From Dillenia suffruticosa (taxonomy: Eukaryota > Streptophyta > Magnoliopsida > Dilleniales > Dilleniaceae), in the NCBI GenBank assembly GCA_033439265.1, contig JAVTVX010000004.1:22887201-22951200 (forward strand): 64,000 nucleotides of DNA, read 5' to 3'. Of the stretch, positions 61,201 to 64,000 are shown in pieces. The notes beneath the pieces are model-generated. The model was given only the letters and a program-made list of their open reading frames with translations. It did not search any database and was not told where the DNA came from. A program made the position numbers and the translations under genes. The first letter of the stretch is position 1, and each line of letters opens with the position of its first letter.

Positions 61201-62169
61201 TTGTAGGATGATTCATACTTGGAGAGTTACATAAGTACCATTGGTGTTGATTTTGTAAGTATAGCTTCCTAGCTTATTGTTTTTGAGTTCAATTTCCAGG
61301 GTATTGAAGCCTTTTATGATCAAGTCTTTTGTTCCCTTAGAAAATTCGCACAGTGGAGCAGGACGGAAAGACCATCAAACTCCAAATTGTAAGTATCTAT
61401 TTTTCGGTTTGTTAGGTGAAGACAGTAAGTCTTGACCTTTATATGTGGTTTTCCTGTTAGTGGGATACTGCTGGTCAAGAACGTTTCCGTACAATTACAA
61501 GCAGCTATTACCGTGGTGCGCATGGTATCATTGTAAGTTTGTAACTTCTATTTTTTAACACGTTCATGTTGCAATTAATTTTTTTTTTTTTTAATGACGG
61601 AACTCTCTCTTTCAGATTGTATATGATGTTACAGACCAAGAAAGCTTCAACAATGTTAAGCAATGGCTGAATGAAATTGACCGCTATGCCAGTGAAAATG
61701 TTAACAAGCTTCTAGTGGGTAACAAGTGTGATTTGACAGCCAATAAGGTGGTCTCTTATGAAACTGCAAAGGTACAATCTGTTATACTCGGTGCTCCTGC
61801 TTACACGGTCTAGTTTATATAACTTTTTGTGATTATTTGCTACTGTTCCAGGCATTTGCTGATGAAATTGGCATTCCCTTTTTGGAAACAAGTGCCAAAA
61901 ATTCTACCAATGTGGAGCAGGCATTTATGACCATGGCTGCAGAGATCAAGAACCGGTAAGAATCACCCAAATGAATGCCTCTGAAAGCAAAATCACTCTC
62001 ATCGTTCTCACTTCAATCAGTAGCAATGAGCACCTCTGACTTTCTTGGTTTCTCCTCTGATTGCTGTTGTAGAATGGCTAGCCAACCTGCAATGAATGCC
62101 AGCAGGCCCACCACTGTGAAAATGACTGGCCAGCCAGTCAACCAAAAATCCGGTTGTTGTTCCACCTGA
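58257..62169 (+). CDS. RABD2: Rab GTPase RABD2 (Rab1/Ypt1 class)
   Basis: Eight exons: 58257-58270, 60503-60575, 61207-61254, 61341-61388, 61461-61532, 61616-61771, 61852-61955 and 62073-62169. They total 612 nt, or 203 aa. RABD2 proteins control ER-to-Golgi vesicle traffic. Visible: the Rab1-type start [17 protein letters not shown]-loop GDSGVGKS (15-22), effector loop [15 protein letters not shown] (62-68), NKCD (121-124, guanine binding), ETSAK (149-153), and C-terminal [13 protein letters not shown] with the double cysteine (200-201) for geranylgeranylation. The RABD2 rather than RABD1 assignment rests on [26 protein letters not shown] and the MASQPA tail. The first coding exon is only 14 nt and precedes a 2.2-kb intron. 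Confidence 0.97.
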
Positions 62170-62470
62170 TATTGGTTTGAGGATGCAAGCAGCACTCTGG
62201 TGTAAGTGCAGGTTCACTTGCTGGGCTGGGACATGGGTAAATCATGGCTGGCTTCTGGTGGACCACTTGTCTGTCTTTTGTACATAAGGACAGTTTGAAG
62301 CAAACATTGAATGCTACCTTTGATCCTGGCTTTTTGGATTGGAAACATCTAAAAGATCCGTATAGAATTTCAAGCTGTGATTTATCTTCTACTTAATGAC
62401 ATTTTACAGCTGACTTGTTATATATATCAGAAATCTTGCAGGTTACACTCTTTGTTTGAAAGAAATTAGG

Positions 62471-62501
<31 letters not shown>

Positions 62502-63199
62502 GGGAGCAGGCGGACGGTCTGAATAATTTTTATTATCATGATAAGATAACTCGAGTAAATGGAAGGACTCGAGCCAAAGGTCGGAGGCCTGATGCCGCTA
62601 GGTTTGGGACATGTCTTAGAACATTATCGAGGTGGCGGCTCAAAAAAATGCGCTGGCTGCAGCATGTTTTGCAATCAAAGGCCGTTGAATTTTAACATGA
62701 ATAAAATGATTTGATCATATAAAATTGCACAATTACTGTTAGACCAAGTAGACTAAAAAATTAATAGTTATTTATTATTATTATTATTTTTTGTGTCTAA
62801 TTAATTGGTATCTAAAATTATATCTAAATTAATTTAATTTGAGTTATTTTTCTTCTCGGAAGAAGCCTTCCCAACGACAAGAAGGGTTTTTATGAGTCGA
62901 CGAAAATGTAACAGAAAGTATATTTCACGACAAGGAGGGTTTTAATGATAATACATCGAGAGACATCCACCGCACCGACAAATGACTATGACACTAATAA
63001 ACCTTTATTAACGGTATGGATATGTGTCGTGAATCCCTCGCCATGTCAATTTAATTTGGTCGTCTTCCACGTGGCTCTCATTACTAATTTGGATATGTTA
63101 TCTATCATTTTTTTTTTTTGTTTTTTTTTATTGGGGTGATTTGGACAGAAACACTAGTTTCCTCTCTTCTCTCTCTCTCTCTCTCTCTCTCTGATTAAG
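62170..63199. other. spacer between RABD2 and the Yip1 gene
   Basis: RABD2 3' UTR, then an apparent retroposed segment (about 62477-62690, minus strand, T-tract at 62477-62500), then AT-rich DNA and the CT-rich leader of the Yip1 gene at about 63165-63192. Confidence 0.5.
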
Positions 63200-63364
63200 A
63201 TGGTTGGTGAAGGAGAGAGTGGCGCGCCTCATCGGATGATCATGGAGGCCACTCCTCTTTGCTTGCATAATGATTCACCTACTGCCACCTTCTCCACTCC
63301 ATTGTCAGCTCCGACAACTCAAGTTTACAATCAAGTTTACAAACAACTGCTAGTAATAAAATAG
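63200..63364 (+). other. upstream open reading frame (54 codons) before the Yip1 gene
   Basis: ATG at 63200 just after the (CT)n leader. The frame stops at TAG 63362-63364, and the next ATG in the Yip1 frame follows within 3 bases (63367). It may be an uORF that limits translation, or the remains of another first exon. It contains the duplicated TCAAGTTTACAA at about 63320-63345. Confidence 0.4.
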
Positions 63365-63531
63365 TGATGGAGCCTTTGGTCGACGAAGGATGGAAGAGAG
63401 GAAAAAGGCCAATAAGTCCAAACAGCCTCCTCCATCGTGTTTTCTGCAAAACAATCAGGTCCCACACTGTTTTACCCGCCGGACCTCCCAGTCCTCTTCG
63501 GGCTTCCATTCTCGTCTCCTCTTCTCCCTTC

Positions 63532-63882
63532 ATGCCCTCCGATCTCCCTCCCATCTACTCAAAACCCGCTCCTGCCGCTCCCCTCCCGCCGTTGCCGTCC
63601 TCTGCCTCCGCTTTCGTGAAGCCCACTGCCTCGGATTCGAGCTCTCGGCAGAGTATTGAGATGGCCGGATTTGGGTCGCAGTCGAATGCCTTGACTGGAC
63701 CGGTTTGGGACACGGTGATGATAGATCTGTCGAGGATTGTGAGTAATTTGAAGCTGGTGGTGTTTCCTAATCCTTTTAGGGACGATCCTGGGAAGGCCTT
63801 GAGGGATTGGGATCTCTGGGGTCCTTTCTTCTTCATTGTGTTTCTTGGGCTTACCCTTTCCTGGTCTGCATCCGTCAAGAAG
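63532..63882 (+). CDS. Yip1-family (YIPF6-like) Golgi membrane protein, first exon
   Basis: The exon ends at GTCAAGAAG followed by GTCAGC (a GT donor at 63883), giving 117 aa from the ATG at 63532 ([14 protein letters not shown]). The frame is open to an earlier ATG at 63367, which would add 55 serine- and proline-rich residues. I prefer 63532 because the PPIY...proline-rich start is what this plant family shows. Recognisable: [49 protein letters not shown] (the first membrane segment). Yip1 proteins are multi-span membrane proteins of the ER/Golgi that bind prenylated Rab GTPases. A Rab gene lies just upstream, though that proximity need not mean anything. The rest lies beyond 64000. Confidence 0.88.
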
Positions 63883-64000
63883 GTCAGCATTTTGGTTTTC
63901 TTTGACTTTTTGTGCTTTTGCAGTTTTTTGTTGGATTGGGATATTGTATTTTGCTTGTTTTGACCGCTCCTTTTGTTAATTTTGAGAACCAAGATGGTGT

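Noticed and set aside
63555..63992. 145-codon minus-strand frame
   Set aside because: Antisense shadow of the Yip1 first exon.

Overview
The window is nuclear DNA of a flowering plant, most likely a eudicot. The genes carry many GT-AG introns in an AT-rich background, the eS30 gene is not fused to a ubiquitin-like domain (as it is in animals), and the gene set includes plant-typical families (Neprosin-domain protein, IAA-amino acid hydrolase, RABD2). CT/GA microsatellites and telo-boxes lie in 5' leaders, and plant SINE, LINE and TRIM-like elements are frequent. I cannot name the species. I found no operon-like or defence-like system. The content is ordinary housekeeping genes plus a clear record of retroposition and duplication.

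Layout: (1) 1-410, minus: the 5' part of a Neprosin-domain gene running off the left edge. (2) 410-3370: non-coding, with a tRNA-derived SINE that has a perfect target-site duplication. (3) 3374-13353, minus: a ten-exon RNA (uracil-C5)-methyltransferase gene (549 aa) whose second intron carries a dead RTE-class LINE. (4) 13600-17170: AT-rich spacer, then a 5'-truncated L1-type LINE. (5) 17790-19505, plus: ribosomal protein eS30. (6) 19.5-25.5 kb: gene-free, with a TRIM-like retroelement and a hAT-like MITE. (7) 25678-27947, plus: a GT14 Core-2/I-branching-type glycosyltransferase. (8) 28.4 kb: a tRNA-Asn pseudogene. (9) 29.15-36.2 kb, minus: a tandem pair made of a broken IAA-amino acid hydrolase pseudogene (split by a TRIM-like insertion) and an intact five-exon gene ending in HDEL. 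(10) 39868-40479, minus: intronless CHMP1 (ESCRT-III). (11) 43297-52313, plus: a 16-exon anoctamin/TMEM16-like gene (660 aa), with a stray copy of its exon 4 about 3 kb upstream. (12) 53.0-53.3 kb, minus: a small unknown gene. (13) 53.4-58.1 kb: repeat-rich, including a second SINE with target-site duplication. (14) 58257-62169, plus: eight-exon RABD2 small GTPase. (15) 63532 to the right edge, plus: first exon of a Yip1-family membrane protein.

The genes do not form one pathway, but several act in the endomembrane system: CHMP1 in multivesicular bodies, RABD2 in ER-Golgi traffic, Yip1 in Golgi membranes (Yip1 proteins bind Rabs), the glycosyltransferase probably in the Golgi, and the hydrolase in the ER through HDEL. 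Genes are unrelated by sequence apart from the hydrolase pair, so this is probably coincidence. All coding totals given for complete genes were checked for reading-frame continuity across every proposed splice junction.
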